Position numbers and translations under genes: made by a program. Positions 1 to 12,954 of a DNA stretch of 64,000 nucleotides are shown in pieces. Source of the DNA: Dryas octopetala (Eukaryota; Streptophyta; Magnoliopsida; Rosales; Rosaceae). Each line of letters opens with the position of its first letter. The first letter of the stretch is position 1. Below the pieces are notes generated by a model. The model saw nothing but the letters and a program-made list of their open reading frames with translations. It had not been told where the DNA came from and searched no databases. Where the stretch lies: positions 12,311,896 to 12,375,895 of the forward strand of contig OY992837.1 in assembly GCA_963921425.1 (NCBI GenBank), in the 5' to 3' direction.

Positions 1-423
1 ATATATAAAGGTCTACAAATTAGACATATGAAGAATAATGATGCTTTAATTAAAAGCTTCTCAGCAGTCAACTTTGGGAGTAACATATTCAAATTACTCG
101 GGTTAGGTTCGGGTTGGATTCGAGTTGCCAATTTACTTGCCAGATATTAATGTTGTGTGTAAAAAAATTAAAGGAAAATGAAATATGACTCAAATATTCA
201 AATTACACATCCAAATGGGCTTAACCACGTTCATTGTCCCGAATCCAATTTTGAAACGGTTACTTTGGTACACCATATTTATGGTGTATTTCTCACTCGA
301 CTTCCTAATCAAGTCAATTCAAATCCATGCATTTGCTTGGGCATGCACCCTCTACCAACCTCTTGCAGGTTCCAACAAAATTTTCAAAACATCAAACCAT
401 TGAATTAGTGAAATGGCTTGCAT
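1..423. other. Intergenic, no gene seen
   Basis: AT-rich sequence with only short open frames that lack homology I recognise. Its last eight bases (416-423, GCTTGCAT) are the left target-site duplication of the next element. Confidence 0.6.
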
Positions 424-869
424 TAGAGTGGTTAAATGAGCAGGGCCAGGCCGAACTGGGCCGATCACAGCACGACACGATTAAAATAGTCACAACACGA
501 ATAAATGGGCCCGGCCGGGCCGAAATTTTTAGCCCATTAGGCACGGAATGGCACGAGCTCAACACAGACCAAAAGCACGGCACGAGCACGAGCACGAGTA
601 CAAAATTAGTCCAAATTAGGCACGATTCTTTTAACCTAATTTTTTTTTCAATTTTAGAGAACTTTTCAACAAGAATATTCAATTTTCATGCAAAAAACAT
701 TGTTAATATTTAATTATGAAGAAGAAAAAATATCATAAGATTAGTTTTTTCACCCTAAAAAATAAAAATAAAAAAATAGTCTGTGGATCAACCTGTTTAA
801 GGTACGGCACGAAAACAAGATGGACTCAACTTAAACGAGTCGGGCCAGCCGGCCCGTTTGACATCTCCA
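424..869. mobile_element. Non-autonomous hAT-type MITE (446 bp)
   Basis: The element is flanked by a perfect 8-bp direct repeat, GCTTGCAT, at 416-423 and 870-877, as expected for hAT transposition. The ends form an imperfect inverted repeat: TAGAGTGGTTAAATGAGC at the left, and TGGAGATGTCAAACGGGC when the right end is read on the minus strand. Subterminal parts are rich in GGCC/CCGG and GGCACGA-type motifs, typical of plant hAT MITEs. No transposase frame is present. The family is inferred from duplication length and end sequence. Confidence 0.85.
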
Positions 870-877
870 GCTTGCAT

Positions 878-2924
878 GAAAACTTAAGTGGGTAGTTATA
901 TCTAAAAATGGGCCGGCTTGGCCCATAAAAATGGGCCTATTTGTGATTTGGGTTTTATACATCAGTTTTCAACCGATGTATATCAATATTATTGTTGTAG
1001 TGTTTCCTTAGCACTTTCTCTTTATACGAAGAAAACAACCTTAAAGCTATGAGAGTAAATTCTTTGGGGTGCAAATAAGTTGCTCTAAGTCATAACTAGC
1101 ACCATATTTTTGAGTCCTTACAAATAGTAATGGAAAAGATTAAAGATCAACAATCATGGTGATTAGTCTCTTCATTGAATATATAAAGATTAAAAATTTG
1201 CGAGTGCATTCTTAAACATATATTGTACTTCATTTACAAATGAAATAACTAATACTAAAAATAAATGGTTAACGGGGTCAATCGTCAACTCTAAGTTAAT
1301 AGGATTTTGTAAATAGCTCTTTTGAAGGGTACGTAAGGTTTATTAATATACCTCATGATTAATTAGTTGTAACATAGAAGAGTTCTTTACAAGGCAACAA
1401 GAAGAAACCTTCAATAAGGAGTAGCAAAAAGATCTGAGAGGAGAGGGACACATGGCAGCGTGAGAGAGATTGTAAAAGAGAGAGAAATCGTCACAAAACA
1501 GCAGCTGGGGGTAGCTTGGCACGCGTCACAAGGAAAACGGTCGTGCCTACGCGAGAGAGAGAGAGAGAGAGAAGGAAGAGGTGGCGCGCGCGGCTTGACG
1601 GTGTGCAGCTTGGCTCAGATGGCTCAACAAGAGAAAGCATGACACCCGTCACGTGTTCAAGCTAAAAGACGCAGAGGGAAGATTCCTGCCTCCTTATAAT
1701 CGTTCGGCTTCCCTGGCAATGATTCAAGTGCTGGGTTGAGCTTCTACTCTTGGGCCGGTGCAAATGGGACGGTTTCCTTCTTTCTTCTTTCATTTTGGGC
1801 TTCTCTCCTTTTTTTTTTAATCATTTTTTTTCTTTTGGGCTTCTTAATTAGGTTCCTAGAAAATAAAACAAAAACAACAATAATTATTATAATAAACTAA
1901 TTAACAAAACTCATAAAATTAATCTAAAATAAAGAAAACCAAATAAAAGTTATAAAACTAATAAAATCTAGGGTTTTTTAAAAGCCTATTATAGAAAATA
2001 TACTTTTTTTTAAGGCCCACAATAAAAAATCAAGTATCAATGTAGTCCACTTTAATGAAATCACGTGAAAAAAGGTGCTGGGCACGGAGCCCAGCACGCC
2101 CAACTTTTTTTTTTTCGCGTCAAGAGAATTGCTATTGTCCAACAATGGCAATTGTAGTCACTATTGGACAGTGGCAAGTCTCACTATGCAACAATACTCA
2201 AAATATGACAATTTGTATAAATATTTTGTCTTTTCTTCCATAAACATTTCCAAAAAAACATAAAACCAACACAAAACACAAAAATTCAAGCTTTTGGAAT
2301 AAAAAATCTTCATTTCAACAGTAACAACAATTGACACTATCCAACAGTAACTATCATCCCAGATAATTATTGTCTGATAGTAACAATCGCCCAACACTTC
2401 CAGATCGGTGGTCGAAAAACTCCAATCTGGAGGTCGACCTCCTTAAAGGCTCCGATGATGGGATACTGTACGTGAAGAACATAGAGAGAATTAGATAGAG
2501 AGATTGGCACAAGATGAGAGAGAGTAGATGATGAGAAAGAGAGCAATGGAAGATGAGATAGAGCAAATAGAGATAGAACATAGAAAGATATCAGAGATAG
2601 AGAAATCACAGAGAAAGGGATCAGAGATGAGGTAGGAGAGGACCGAGGGGGAGAGGGAGAAAGACAAAAACTTAATTTTTTTAATTAAAAGATGGGTTTA
2701 AAACTAATTAAGTGGACCATTTTATCATTTGGGTAAGTAGTAGGTGGGTTAGTTTATCATTAAGAGTCCAAATGTGGACTTTATAATCATTCTCTATAAA
2801 ATGTAAGAAGTATGACAAAAACTAATAAAACCTAAAATTTAACTAAATATTTAGAATAAATAATAGTACTTAAAATGCTAAAATGTGTTATTTTAGAGAT
2901 AAAATATATAAAAATTTAGCTCAA
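878..2924. other. Intergenic, repeat-derived, no gene
   Basis: AT-rich spacer. A short (GA)n tract lies near 1554-1572, and purine-rich sequence runs from 2460 to 2670. The segment 1985-2800 has weakly complementary flanks (around TATAGAAAATATAC and its counterpart near 2790-2800) and may be an eroded inverted-repeat element. The open frames here look like low-complexity artefacts. Confidence 0.5.
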
Positions 2925-3112
2925 CACAAGGGTTATCCCTGTAAAAAAATTAGTCAAATCGATAATTGTTTAGTCATCTAAACTGTGCATACAAATACAG
3001 TTCGTCGAATAAAATTGAAATGATATTAGTTGTAATAAAGTGGCTAAACAATTTTTGATTTGGCTGCTGTTTTTTTTAGGGTGATCTTTAAATGATATTC
3101 TAAAATATGGAC
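2925..3112. repeat. Foldback repeat, family A copy
   Basis: The left arm (AAATTAGTCAAATCGATAAT, about 2945-2970) and the right arm (GATTTGGCTGCTGTTTTTTT, about 3055-3080) are inverted versions of one core. The same core, close to AAAATCAGCCAAATCGGAAA on one arm and its complement on the other, recurs at least six more times in the window. No target-site duplication was resolved. Confidence 0.5.
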
Positions 3113-3914
3113 GATTCTGATTACTGAATTGTAAGTCCAGAGATGATGTTCTTACTTTCCTTAAAAGACATCTTTACTTGAAAAATTCCCTATATCCATA
3201 TATGGGGAAAAGCTCTCCCAATGAAGCTTTTACACTCGATAACGAAGATACAATAACCTAATGAGTTGTTCTGAATAACACCCTTTTTTTATCTCACTAC
3301 ACAGCCCAATATTATGCAATGTCCACTTTACGCTTTAGAAAAATAACCGGTGAGTGGGTGCAATCACCAACGGTTAGAAAGGTCAGCGGTGTTGTGGCAC
3401 GGGAGGGAGTGGGTGGGTGGGTGGGTGGGGCTGAGGTTTTTTTATTTATCTTTTCTTAATTTTTTGAAAATTAAAACTAAAATTTATGGGATTAGGTATA
3501 AAGTGGGAAAATGTGGGATGTCCATTTAGAAATTCTCCAACTTAATTCATTGTGCGTCGAAGTACTGAAGGTGTTATTTGGATCACAATTTCTCATGTCT
3601 CATTACATACTGCTCATGTATATATAGGAAGAATAATAGGATTAGACCCAAAAAAAAAAAAAAAAAGGAAGAACATCAGGATGGGGTAGAAGCCCACCCT
3701 CTTCAGCCCATAACCATGTTGGTAGAAGCCCAAGTAGATGGGTAGGTAGGTATCGCATCATCTTGTATGGGGTATGTTCTATACGACCACATCTTACAAA
3801 ACTGGTGTAGGACCCACAACCATGAGAGGATTCCTAGGCACGTCTATGACATTGGATGGCAATTTGATTGGTTTTGAGTTTCTATTTTTTCTTGGCCTTA
3901 AAACGCTTTGGCTA
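3113..3914. other. Intergenic with GTGG-rich tract
   Basis: No gene seen. A short G-rich microsatellite of GTGG units lies near 3405-3432, and an A-homopolymer near 3649-3666. Confidence 0.5.
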
Positions 3915-4439
3915 TAGCTGGGGGTGGTTCAGTCCGGTTACCGAACCTAGAACCCCAAACCGGTCAATCAACCGAACCCCCCCTTGGATAACCTTTTTGG
4001 TTACCGAGTCCGGAATCAGAATGCCAATAAACTAGCACTCAGTCTGATCGGCATTTTTGGTCGGCTCAGATCAAAATGGGCCTTGACCGGCTTGAGTTGA
4101 AAGAGAGATAGAAAGGGAGAAGAGCAAGGGAAACAGAGAGAAGCTGTCAACTACGTGGCTTCGATTTGCCACCTTGTTGGCGTGAGGGAAAGGTACCAGA
4201 GGGACCAGCTCGATGAGAGGAATGAGTTTTGGGTGGTGGGAAGTCGCAAAGCCGCCGAAGCATAGAGATCGCCGGCAAATGGCTCGGCTCTACCCCAGCT
4301 CAAGTCTCTGCGATCCTTACTTTTCTAGAAAATCAAAATATATGTGCAGAGAAAGGAGGGAGGGAGAGGCGAGCATTTCGGCGGTGGTCTTGCCTCCATC
4401 AGCTACCGGACGATAGTGATATCGTCAGTCAAAGGCACG

Positions 4440-4482
<43 letters not shown>

Positions 4483-5654
4483 GAGTGTCGGCAAGAGAGA
4501 GAAACGAAGATTAAAAACTGATTTTTAAGTTTTAAAAATCCATTAAAACTTAGACATTAGGGTATTTTGGGATTTGGACTTTGGGGTTTGGGTAGGGTTT
4601 GGAAATTTTACTTTTTATTACATATGTTTTATAATTTATATAAAACATATTTATATAATATGTTTCTATACCCTTAAATATCTTTCTATATAATTTATAT
4701 AATACATTTCTATAATTTAAATAAAACATATAATTTATAGAGATAATTAGGCTTAGGTCCTTTATAAAAATAGTTTTTAGATGAAGACCGAGAGTACTTT
4801 AAAATTTATAAGAAAATCATTTTAATTCATAATAAAGTCTTTTTCCGATTTGAAGGGTATTTCCCCCTATTTGAAGGGTATTTCCCCTCTCCCTCTTAGG
4901 GTGTAGAGTGAGCTTTGTAAAGGCTGCATGTTAAAACCTAACATAAAGCCGTTAAAGAAGAAAAATAAAATAACTTAATTAAAAACCCTAAACCACTACC
5001 GATCTTAGTCTAAGAAAGACTCATAAAATGAACTGGACTCTAAGTCTCCCTAATTTATATGTTTTTTAATTTATATAATACATTTCTATATAAAAACTAA
5101 TTAAAAATACCCTAAACCCTAAACCCTAAGAATAATATAATACCATATCCTAAACCTTAGGGTATAGGGTATAGGGTATAGGATATACCATATCCTAATA
5201 TTATACTATATTATACCATATTCAAAACATTTCTATAGTTATATACCAACTATGAATTAGTCTTAGGATATACGGTATAGGATATAAGGTATAGAATTTA
5301 AAAAACACAATAGGATTTAGGGTATGAGATATAGGATATAGGATTTAGAATTTAGTATATAGTTTTTCAACTATGAATTATATATATGAGGTATAAGAAC
5401 TTATAAAAATATATCATTCAACATTTTTACATAATAAATATATGATTCAATTGAAATAATTATATTAATTATATTATATATTTATATACCCAGTTTGGTT
5501 CAGTTTACCGACGATTCTAGACTTTGGGAACCGAAACCAAACCAACCTTCCCGGTTCGGTTGGACAAACTAGGGTCTCAGTTTCAGTTACCCTTCGGCTC
5601 GATTTTTTTCGATTTCGATTGCCCCGGTTTTCCGGTCAAACCGACCCAACCCTA
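3915..5654. mobile_element. Probable degenerate hAT-like element
   Basis: The left end (TAGCTGGGGGTGGTTCAG) and the right end read on the minus strand (TAGGGTTGGGTCGGTTTGAC) are related inverted ends. Both subterminal regions are rich in CCGG/ACCGAACC-type motifs. Inside are a (GA)n tract at about 4442-4480, AT-rich DNA, and a few telomere-like CCCTAAA units near 5108-5130 with related GGGTATA repeats to 5200. No matching 8-bp duplication was found, so the boundaries are tentative. Confidence 0.45.
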
Positions 5655-6135
5655 TGGGACTGCCATCAACCTAAGAAATTAATATACTAAAATCCAATTA
5701 AACAATTTACACCAAAAATTCATTCAAATTATCAAATCCCTCATTTTAAATTCATACATCCAAATGAATCCTCGGTGTTTTTCACAACTTGACTACACAT
5801 GGGTTTATTCTAGTCACATTTATCAAACTTTAGATTGACTACAACCATGGAGCCTGCTTTAGAGTGTGCATAAATATGAACCATCCAACCAATATGGATT
5901 CTTGAAAACTCTATGAAATATGGACAAATTTTCTCAACACGACAGAAACAAAATTAAGAGATCACTAATACAGATTACTCAATATAATACATGTTATATT
6001 ACAGCAGAAACATGTCTTTGGGCCAAAGGACCACATATACAAGTCTATCTTTCAAGGGTTATGGGAAAGAAAAAAAAAATTAAAACAAAGAGGGCCTCAT
6101 GTAAGAAAAAGAGATTTCATGAAGGTAGATTAGCA
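5655..6135. other. Spacer downstream of the GTPase gene
   Basis: AT-rich. It should hold the 3' untranslated region of the minus-strand GTPase gene that ends at 6136. No other gene seen. Confidence 0.5.
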
Positions 6136-9100
6136 TCAAGGAACATCATCAAGGATGAATGGACCTAACTTACCTGTCCTAAATAAGGTAAGAAACTTCT
6201 TTGATACCATCAAATGAGCTTCCGGTCCCTTGTTAGCTATCCTCAATGCCTTCTGCAGTGCTTCAAATTGCTGATCTATAAGCACCTCCAAGTCACTTGC
6301 ATCTTCTACGTTGCCATTGAATTCTGACAGAGTTGAATACAGTGCTCGTTGTACTTCAGTTACAAGATCCTGAAAAGCAACATGAGCAATACTAGGATTG
6401 AATAAGGTATAAAATATCACAATATATTAGCAAACCTGTGAAGAATTAGAATGATCTGTTATTGTGGATTAATGGGCTACTCATCATATTTTTTTTCACT
6501 TGTGTCATTGGTGTTATTGTGAATTAGTGTTATCTTCCACACCTTATCTTGCTCCTTTTCGTTTTCCTATTTTGGCCAAGTAACGTTTTAAAGGGCATAG
6601 TCTTGACAAGCCTGTGCAGAAAGGTGGACTTACCACCAAGCTTCCCCGATAGGAACACCTTGTCTTACCATTTTCTTACCCTTAACATCATCTTAACCAC
6701 AGTACATTTTGAACTAAGTTATCCATGTTCAGTAAGTCATCTCTCCTTCCCTTATTTATGATCATCCACTATAAACAATTTCTCATTTCTTATTGTGTAT
6801 ATAGAAAGACTTGCCGTGCAAAAAACAATAAAAGAATTAGAAAAAATTATCCCAAGATAACTAGCATCACTATTCAATTATGCATGTTCGAAGTAAAATT
6901 GCCGGTGATTTTCTCTGCCTAACATGTGTCTACATTTCTACTAAGCAATCCAAACTCAAAAGTTCAGCCACAAAGCGCAAATGGCACAGCAACAAGTAAC
7001 TTTTACTTTTGATTCCCTCTATTGAGTAAATTACACCAACCTCCCCCGAGGATTAGTGAAATTAAAGAAACCCCCCTACAAATTTCAGAAATTATACAAA
7101 GCTCTCTTGTTATTGTAGATTGCAGAATGATTTTTTAATGCTTGACATACAGTTTTCAATGTTAAGATTGATTTTGATAACAATTTTGGTATTGAAGGTA
7201 AAAATTTCACCTTTAATAGGTTATTGACAGAGTTATGGAGAATATTGATCTATATAATAATTTTTTCAATTTCATAATACCTTGAGGGAGGTCCATGCTA
7301 CTCTTCCTTTCATTTATTTATTTTTCGTTTTTGTATATTGTATCGTAAGCAAGAAAAAAAAGCTAAATGGCTGTCCATAGTGTCATTACTTCTCCTATTC
7401 TCTTTGAAACACTAATTCTCAGGCACAAATTTAATTTACGGTTATATGGAAAGTTTTGTGGGATCATAGCATTGACAGGAGTAAAGTCATTATACTCGGA
7501 TGTTGACAATAAATCTCATACATGAATCATCAACCACGACATACTTTCCTAGTCATTAAACAGAACATTATTTTAGTCCAGAGGCCCTCAAGTTAAACAC
7601 CCTGTGTTCTGATCAAACACCAATACTAAAGTTAGATTCCTTTTTCTTTTTATTTTCTGATAAATCTGAACATACATCCTGCATAAAGGCCTAAAGGGTA
7701 ATTAACAGAACCTCGGTGTATACTTGCTTGGAAAGAAAAATCCTACGTAAAGGACTTCTTATATTGTGAGATTAAAGAGTAAAGAAAGCCCCACAGAAAA
7801 GCATTCCTAGAATCCTAGTTCATGAAATTAATTTGTATCATGTTAATCTCAAACCATTACCAAATATCTTCAAGGAGCAGCTTAAAACATAAGATATAAA
7901 GCAAGGGGCACAAAAAGTACCATAGAAAGTTATATTTTCATAGAGGATTTATAACATTGCAAAAATTCAAAAAGTTGACACAATCAAGAACATGGACAGA
8001 ACAACCAACCACAAGGTTAACCAAGTAAACTGGCCTGATTAGATACTATACACTAAATAAAGTATAGCTATCTCGTAATTAAAATGTTTTAAACATATAG
8101 GATGGCGATTAAACAAAAAAAAGAAAGAAATCCTGGGGGCATTGGGCATTCTGATAGTGTTAAAAGTGAAAAAGCATTAGAAGTTTGACACTGTAAGCAT
8201 TAAAGTTGGAGTCTCATTAAGCATTGTGCATAAAAATAAAAATGAGAATAGAGCAATCTCTGCTACCTCGATGTACAGCACACCAGAATTATCCGGAAGC
8301 TTCCTCCTCCTTGGTCGAAGATTTTTAAGACTATGGTCAACTTTTTCCTCAGCTTCATATTGAATCCCTTCCATTCTCCTATTACTTGAGTTCTTCCAGT
8401 GAAGAAAAGTCCCTCGCATATTTAAAACTGCAAGTAAGTATTGAGCAATTCGTTCCTCCCCTACCACTGAATCTTTAACAGACCCTGCAAGTTCATTGAT
8501 AAAATTATCGGGTTCAGTAAGACACGGTACACTGTAAAAACTAACAAACATCCTCATCACCCAAAAAACAATGGCAATGAAAAGCCCTCAGATGCCGACC
8601 TATAATTAACTATATCTATATATCAGGAACAGAGGATTCTGGTTTCTAAAAGAATCTTCAGAAAAGTTAAATGATTCATCCCCATCTCAAGACGTAAATG
8701 ATATTTTCATTCTTCCATTTACACATGGAAGTTGGAATTGCCTCGAAGTCTGGTATTTAGCTAATCAAACTTTAGATCAAGATGGATCTTGAACTTTATA
8801 GATAGGCAGTTTGACCCTAACCTTAAAATTTCCTAAAGACTTGGCCATCTCTACATTGTATCCCACCAGGCCACCATCAAAGAAATTAAAATATCATAAG
8901 TGCAAATTAAATTAATACCTCCAATGCTATAATCAATAACCGTTGCCAAGTACATCCCAAGATAAAACCTGCTAAATCTTTGTCACTTTATCCAGCACCA
9001 TATTTCATGGTAATGATATTAAAGCTCCAAACCTTTGGTATATGTTTCCACAAGTTTCTACATATTTCCGATTTATTTAATCTTACCAAACACTGCCAAA

Positions 9101-10860
9101 CCATTCTTACATTTCCAGACCAATTGACAGGGACCTAAACGAAAATTTATTCCTTGCACTAGAACTGCAATTTTCATTTACTGCACTAAACTAGTAACTA
9201 CAATTTAAATGTCAATACATCAGTAATTACACTAGAATTGCAAAAAAAAATAAATAAATAAATAAATTCAAAACATTTCAAATGTCACAGTAAATACTAG
9301 AGCAAACAGAACCAAAAGAAATTCATAAGAAATTTCAGAGAATTTATCTGAAGAGGATAGACCTGTAAGAGCTAGCTTTAGCCCTGTCTCTATGTCTGGA
9401 ATACTTGGAACCAATACACCTGGAGTGTCAAGAACATATATGCTAGGCTGATGAGCAATCTGTACATAAACAATTCGGAAAAGTTAGGGGGGAAGGCAGA
9501 GAATTTTCCATCACCAAATAAACAAGATAAAGGAAATAGAGGAAGACAGAATTATAACAAAAATATTAGAAGAAAAACAAAACAAAAATTAAGAAAAAGA
9601 TAGATACTTAATTATTTGGTTTTAAAGATGAGAAGGGTCACAGAGTGTATTGTCCACAAAGAGACATAAAATAAGAGAGGAGAGGATGGTGACTGCTAGT
9701 CAAGACCTTATGTCTTTGTCATACAGTGTGCAAATACATTATCTTATAAGAAAATCCATCATTATAAACTACATATAAGTGAAACAAAAATGTCATGCCA
9801 GTGAGAATTTTGGTAAAAGATAAAAAGTCAGTAGCGAGGCATCTGTGTTGCTTAATTTCTAACTAAATTTGTTTTCCTATATCTGCAACATTAAGAGAAT
9901 TTCTTCACTAATTTGTCTGTATTTTTCAATTTGGCATGAAATAAATAGGGAAAAGGAAAATCAAGAACAAAAATGACCCAACCTTGAATCCAGCAATATC
10001 TTGAGTAACACCAGGCAATGGACCCACTGTAGCTCGCTTCATCTTCGCCTGCACTATGAAAGAAACTTGAAAACTGTCATTCTTCAATGTGCATTGCCTG
10101 AACTGGATGCAATATTAACAATTCAAACTCTTTTCCACCGAAACAGGATTTCTTGCAACAGCGTCTTACATTAAGAACTTACCCGGAAAGCGAGACGACG
10201 CAATCCGATGAATTGAATTAATCAGAGCTGATTTCCCAACATTCGGAACGCCAACTACCATAACAAGCAGAGTAGGTTCCCTTGAAATCACCTCCTTCAG
10301 TTTATACTCCACCAGCTCAAGAAGCTACAAATTAACCCAGACCCAGTTCACAATTTAGTGCTTGGAAACCAAAAACAATATAAATTTCAATTCTTCAAAC
10401 AAAAAATTAAATACCTTGGAAACAGAACTCTTGCTATGTGCACTAATGGGAAGGCAATCCTGCTTGGACGATTCGAAAAAATGAGTCCATTTCTGCTAAC
10501 CAAACACCAAACCCATCAAGAAATCGATAACAACAACAGCAAATAATCAATCAATCAATCAATAAAAATTATTAACATTACGTGCATGATATTGGGGTTG
10601 GCGAGGTCCTTCTTGTTGAGGGCAATGACGGTGCGTTTGGAGCGGAGCTGGGGCTGAAGGTCCTGGTTGGCGGAGGACAACGGGATGCGAGCGTCGCGGA
10701 CCTCGATGACGAGGTCGGCGAGCTTGAGGCGGTCGCAAATGGCGCGCGTGGCTGCGGCCATGTGGCCCGGGAACCAGTTGATGCGTCCGGCTCCGGTGAT
10801 GAAGCTCATATCTCCCAACCCCATACCCATCTTCCCCAATTCCTTTAACCCTACTCCCAT
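6136..10860 (-). CDS. DAR GTPase (YlqF/MTG1 family), mitochondrial type
   Basis: Seven exons join in phase (minus strand, 5' to 3'): 10860-10582, 10492-10415, 10324-10183, 10053-9983, 9459-9363, 8484-8267, 6369-6136, giving 372 aa. The GTP-binding motifs are circularly permuted, the hallmark of this family: DAR signature at 56-58, G4 NKKD at 82-85, then G1 GVPNVGKS at 144-151 and G3 DTPG at 201-204. WFPGHM near residue 29 is also characteristic. Plant members related to Arabidopsis SIN2/DGP2 act in mitochondrial ribosome assembly; that role is inferred by family. The N-terminus is short, with no obvious strong targeting peptide. All introns have GT-AG ends. Intron 6 is 1.9 kb and holds a possible MITE near 7024-7305. 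The gene appears intact, and its length matches the family. Confidence 0.93.
7024..7305. repeat. Possible MITE in GTPase intron 6
   Basis: The left end (GAGTAAATTACACCAACCTC) and the right end read on the minus strand (GAGTAGCATGGACCTCCCTC) are related inverted repeats, continuing with GAAATTRAA-like sequence on both sides. The flanks are only roughly similar, so the class (Mutator-like) is a guess. Confidence 0.35.
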
Positions 10861-11364
10861 TTCTCTACAGAAACAGACCCTGAATTGAGTTCAGGTAGCT
10901 TTTGCTGAAATGTTGATGGTCTCTGCGTTTCAGTGGCACTGAGGAAGGCTTAGGGTTTAAGCCCAGGTTTTAGATTTTGTCTTTAGAATGGTGACAGATA
11001 TTTTAAAAAGAGGTTTATAGTCCTTAATACCGAACAATTAACCTGGGCGGCTGGGCCAAAAAAATTTTCTTAACTCTATAAATTACTTGCACCCATCAAT
11101 ATAAATTAGACTGCCGAGTTTGGCAGCAACATCTGCAGTTATCACTCGATTTTTTTTCTTAATTTTTTACTTGAATCTTAATATTAGCAGAATTTATAAG
11201 GTTTTGTTATGATATGTTTTAGAGAATTTATTGGTTAAATATTTAAAGTTAATATTTTTTTATTGAGAATATGTATTGAATCTATAGTGTTGTAATTACG
11301 CATATGCACAGTAAATTGTAGATGCAGTTAACAAATGCATATACAACTGCTGAGCGTTAGGCGA
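10861..11364 (-). other. Upstream region of GTPase gene
   Basis: Intergenic DNA holding the 5' leader and presumed promoter of the minus-strand GTPase gene. I see no clear TATA box. The distal part is AT-rich and ends in the 9-bp duplication of the next element. Confidence 0.4.
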
Positions 11365-11373
11365 TAATTTTTA

Positions 11374-12945
11374 GAGTTAATTACATATATATACCTTAAT
11401 TATACATTACTTATCAACTGGGTACCTCTGGTTCAAAAACTTTCATTCGGGTACCTCAACTTCAATATTTCGTCAACTAAGTACCTCCGTTAATCTGATC
11501 GTTATCTGCATACGTGGCGCTGACGTGGCACACGCGGACCCCACCATTAAATATTGACTTGGCATTTAAAAATAGCCACCTAAACCAAAATTAATAAAAA
11601 ACTAATAAACCTTTAAAATAATATAAAATTTAAAAAAAAAAAAAAAAAAAGCCAACCCCCACCTAGCACCCTCCTTCCTCCCCCACCCTTCCCCCACCCA
11701 GGCCACCCCCTCCACCTTCCCTTCCCCTCCCCTCCCCTCCCCTCCCCCCCAAACCCAGGCCACCCCACCCACCTCCCCCACTCTTCCCCCCCAAACCCAA
11801 GCCACCCCCTCCACCTCCCTCACCCCTCCCCCCCAAACCCAACCCTCCTGGCCCGTCGCACCCCCCCTCCTACCTAACCCCAACCTCTCTTCCACCCTTT
11901 CCCAAACTCTCCCAAACAGAAACCAAAAACTCATTGCCAAGATTGAAAAAATTAATTATTTAAGGAAAACCCATCAATCAAAACCATCAAACATCCAAAA
12001 CCCATCTCCAACCATCATTCCAGAGGAAGCCCAGAAACCGAACAACACTTCTGCCTCCCTCTGCCTCCCCTGCACAGCCACCCAACTGCTGCCTTTCTCA
12101 CCGATCGCCACCCTCCCCCCTGCGTCCTTCCGAACCCCTAGCCCCAACCCCAGGCCTTCACTTTTTCTCTTTGCCTTACTCGATCTCTCTCTCTCCTCTG
12201 TCAAAAATCAAATCATAACCCAGTGGCAGGGATGGGTGGAGGAGGACGGACTGGGCTGGGTGGGTGGGAGGTGCGACTGGGCGGGGATAGGTGGGTGGGT
12301 GGGAGGAGGGAGGGAGGGGACGGGTCGGAGCGGAGAGAGGAGCTGGGTGGGATGGGGTGGGTCGGAGCGATGGGTGGGAGGGGTGGGACGGAGCGATGGG
12401 TGGGAGGGAAGGAGGGGATGGTGGGATGGGGTGGGTCGAAGCGCGGGGAAGGAGAGAGGGGATGGGTGGGATGAGGTGGGTCGCTGGCGCTGGTTTGGTG
12501 GTCGGGTGCTGGGGGGAGGGAGGTAGGTCGCTGGCGCTGGTTTGGTGGTCGGGTGCTAGGGGGAGGGAAAGGGCTAGGTGAGGTGGGGTGGGGTGGGGTG
12601 GGGGGAGTGGCGGGCATGGGTAGGGGAGGAAAGGGGAGGGAGGTGAAGTCGGGCAGGGGGGCTGGTTTTTTTTTTTTTTGTCTTTTTTTTTCTATTTAAT
12701 ATAATTTTAATAGATTTTTTGATTAATTTTTGTACATGTGGCTATTTCTAAAAGATAAGTCAACATTTAGTGGTGGGGTCCACGTATGCCATGTCAGCGC
12801 CAACTCAGCAGATAACGGTCAGACTAATGGAGGTACGTAGTTGACGAAATATTGAAGTTGAGGTACCCGAATGAAAGTTTTTGAACCAGAGGAACCCAGT
12901 TGATAAGTGATGTATAGCTGATGTATATATATATGTAATTAACCC
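11374..12945. mobile_element. Non-autonomous Mutator-like element with long TIRs (1572 bp)
   Basis: A perfect 9-bp direct repeat, TAATTTTTA, flanks the element at 11365-11373 and 12946-12954. Both ends begin GRGTTAATTACATATATATA. Inverted similarity continues about 250 bp inward, including GACGTGGC and GGACCCCACC-type blocks and the phrase TTATCAACTGGGT. The inner arms are strikingly skewed: 11650-11930 is almost pure C-rich on the plus strand and 12230-12660 is G-rich. The unique middle (about 11935-12225) resembles gene-leader DNA and could be captured host sequence, but I recognise no protein in it. Nine-bp duplication plus long TIRs point to Mutator. Confidence 0.88.
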
Positions 12946-12954
12946 TAATTTTTA

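Noticed and set aside
5108..5200. Telomere-type CCCTAAA repeats
   Set aside because: Only about three units followed by degenerate GGGTATA; too short to be an interstitial telomere of note.
12213..12617. Long open frames on both strands (Pro-rich and Gly-rich)
   Set aside because: They translate the G-rich/C-rich arm of a Mutator element; composition is pure low complexity with no domain.
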